DNA of 64,000 nucleotides, taken from contig NZ_MOBJ01000012.1 in NCBI RefSeq assembly GCF_003732225.1, positions 62,001 to 126,000 on the forward strand. Direction: 5' to 3'. Positions 63,100 to 64,000 of this stretch are shown piece after piece (within the stretch, counting starts at the first letter, position 1; each line of letters begins with the position of its first letter). The notes under the pieces are model-generated. The model saw nothing but the letters and a program-made list of their open reading frames with translations, was not told the DNA's origin and did not search any database. The stretch is from Pseudomonas brassicacearum. GTDB taxonomy: Bacteria > Pseudomonadota > Gammaproteobacteria > Pseudomonadales > Pseudomonadaceae. Made by a program: the position numbers and the translations under genes.

Positions 63100-63136
63100 T
63101 GTCGCGTATTGACGCTTTCGGCAATTCCCCTGTCGT
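63100..63136. promoter_or_regulatory. TGTCG direct repeats upstream of the dipeptidase gene
   Basis: TGTCGC (63100-63105) and TGTCGT (63131-63136) are 31 bp apart, about three helical turns, roughly 100-130 bp before the start codon. Possible activator half-sites (GbdR is the inferred candidate). Confidence 0.35.
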
Positions 63137-63231
63137 TTTTGCACCCGGCTGCCCCGTCCCTCAAGCATATGCTGACCCCAAAGCGCCGGCAGACGATTCG
63201 GCGCATGAATCGCTAACAAGGGGACAGCCTG

Positions 63232-64000
63232 ATGAGCCCAGCCGAATTGCACGCCGACAGCATCGTTATCGACGGGCTGATCATTGCCAAGTGGAACCGT
63301 GAGCTGTTCGAAGACATGCGCAAGGGCGGTCTGACCGCGGCCAACTGCACCGTTTCGGTGTGGGAGGGGTTCCAGGCGACCATCAACAATATCGCCGCGA
63401 GCCAGAAGCTGATTCGTGAGAACAGCGACCTGGTGATTCCGGTCAAGACCACTGCCGACATCCGTCTCGCCAAAGAACAGGGCAAGACCGGGATCATCTT
63501 CGGCTTCCAGAACGCCCATGCTTTTGAGGACCAGATCGGCTACGTCGAGATCTTCAAGCAGCTCGGGGTTGGCGTGGTACAGATGTGCTACAACACCCAG
63601 AACCTGGTGGGCACCGGTTGCTACGAGCGTGATGGCGGGCTGTCCGGTTTTGGTCGTGAAATCGTCGCGGAAATGAACCGCGCCGGCATCATGTGCGACC
63701 TGTCGCACGTCGGCTCCAAGACGTCTGAAGAAGTCATTCTCGAATCGAAAAAGCCGGTGTGCTACTCCCACTGCCTGCCATCGGGTCTCAAAGAGCACCC
63801 GCGCAACAAGTCCGATGAAGAACTGAAGTTCATTGCCGACCACGGCGGCTTTGTCGGCGTGACCATGTTCGCGCCGTTCCTCGCCAAAGGCATCGACTCG
63901 ACCATCGACGACTACGCCGAAGCCATCGAATACACCATGAACATCGTCGGTGAAGACGCGATCGGTATCGGCACCGACTTCACCCAGGGTCATGGCCAGG
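63232..64000 (+). CDS. Membrane-dipeptidase-family metallohydrolase (partial, runs off the window)
   Basis: First 256 residues of a renal-dipeptidase-type zinc hydrolase: DSIVIDGLIIAKWNRELFED, GFQNAHAFEDQIGYVEIFKQLG, MCDLSHVGSKTSEEV with a metal-ligand His, CYSHCLPSGLKEHPRNKSDEEL and GIGTDFTQGHGQ at the edge. The ATG at 63232 has GGGGA 10 nt upstream. In Pseudomonas a gene of this family opens the dimethylglycine (dgc) operon next to the carnitine genes, so a betaine-catabolism role is likely but not proven here. Confidence 0.88.
   Translation, partial: MSPAELHADSIVIDGLIIAKWNRELFEDMRKGGLTAANCTVSVWEGFQATINNIAASQKLIRENSDLVIPVKTTADIRLAKEQGKTGIIFGFQNAHAFEDQIGYVEIFKQLGVGVVQMCYNTQNLVGTGCYERDGGLSGFGREIVAEMNRAGIMCDLSHVGSKTSEEVILESKKPVCYSHCLPSGLKEHPRNKSDEELKFIADHGGFVGVTMFAPFLAKGIDSTIDDYAEAIEYTMNIVGEDAIGIGTDFTQGHGQ

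Noticed and set aside
63000..63993. 470-residue minus-strand frame through the LprI-like gene and opposite the dipeptidase
   Set aside because: Only the last 133 residues (from the ATG at 62982, with a signal peptide) look like a protein; the rest mirrors the dipeptidase.

Overview
The window reads as a chromosome segment of a fluorescent-type Pseudomonas. It is GC-rich with dense gene packing. The gene order betA-betB-betI-betT-cbcV-cbcW-cbcX-serine dehydratase-gbdR followed by carnitine genes matches the arrangement known from Pseudomonas, and the gaps between genes are filled with Pseudomonas-type REP palindromes. I see no rRNA, tRNA, CRISPR array or complete insertion sequence. Coordinates come from reading frames and base counting; homology calls rest on recognised motifs, not on database searches.

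Region 1 (1-12.6 kb) holds the S-adenosylmethionine cycle. metF and ahcY lie behind an S-adenosylhomocysteine (SAH) riboswitch. metK lies behind a SahR-type regulator (ArsR helix-turn-helix fused to a methyltransferase fold) whose promoter carries a perfect 24-bp inverted repeat. Between them are a thioesterase, two transporters, a MAPEG protein, mltA, a cytochrome c', a DUF1090 protein and ligB. Region 2 (12.6-19.3 kb) is central carbon metabolism: tkt, epd, pgk, two small lipoproteins and fba.

Region 3 (19.3-23.5 kb) is accessory. A hipBA toxin-antitoxin pair sits directly behind fba and is bracketed by a 233-bp direct duplication of the fba 3' end plus its terminator. A lipid-A-hydroxylase-like gene, a small orphan and a PL7 alginate lyase follow. 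Region 4 (23.8-38.3 kb) holds a REC-PAS-GGDEF-EAL protein, a YgjP-like metalloprotein, small regulators, an ElaA acetyltransferase, a periplasmic binding protein, yccS, a HI0933-family flavoprotein, dbpA, an mdtD-like exporter and a second TldD/TldE pair.

Region 5 (38.3-59.1 kb) imports and degrades quaternary amines. Choline enters by BetT or CbcXWV and is oxidised by BetA and BetB to glycine betaine, under BetI. GbdR is the betaine-sensing activator. Carnitine is bound by CaiX and degraded by CdhA, CdhC and CdhB under CdhR; a gamma-butyrobetaine dioxygenase makes carnitine. A serine dehydratase drains serine/glycine to pyruvate. Region 6 (59.1-64 kb) is a small island (AAA ATPase with a palindromic promoter, DUF3010 protein, second hipBA pair, LprI-like protein) before a dipeptidase that runs off the window edge.

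The most noteworthy items are the duplicated fba end around hipBA, the two SAH sensors (RNA and protein) within 10 kb, the symmetric BetI operator with two face-to-face promoters, a sigma-54 promoter before gbdR, an orphan terminator suggesting a small RNA near 52.8-53.0 kb, and 17 REP pairs of one family in two opposite topologies.
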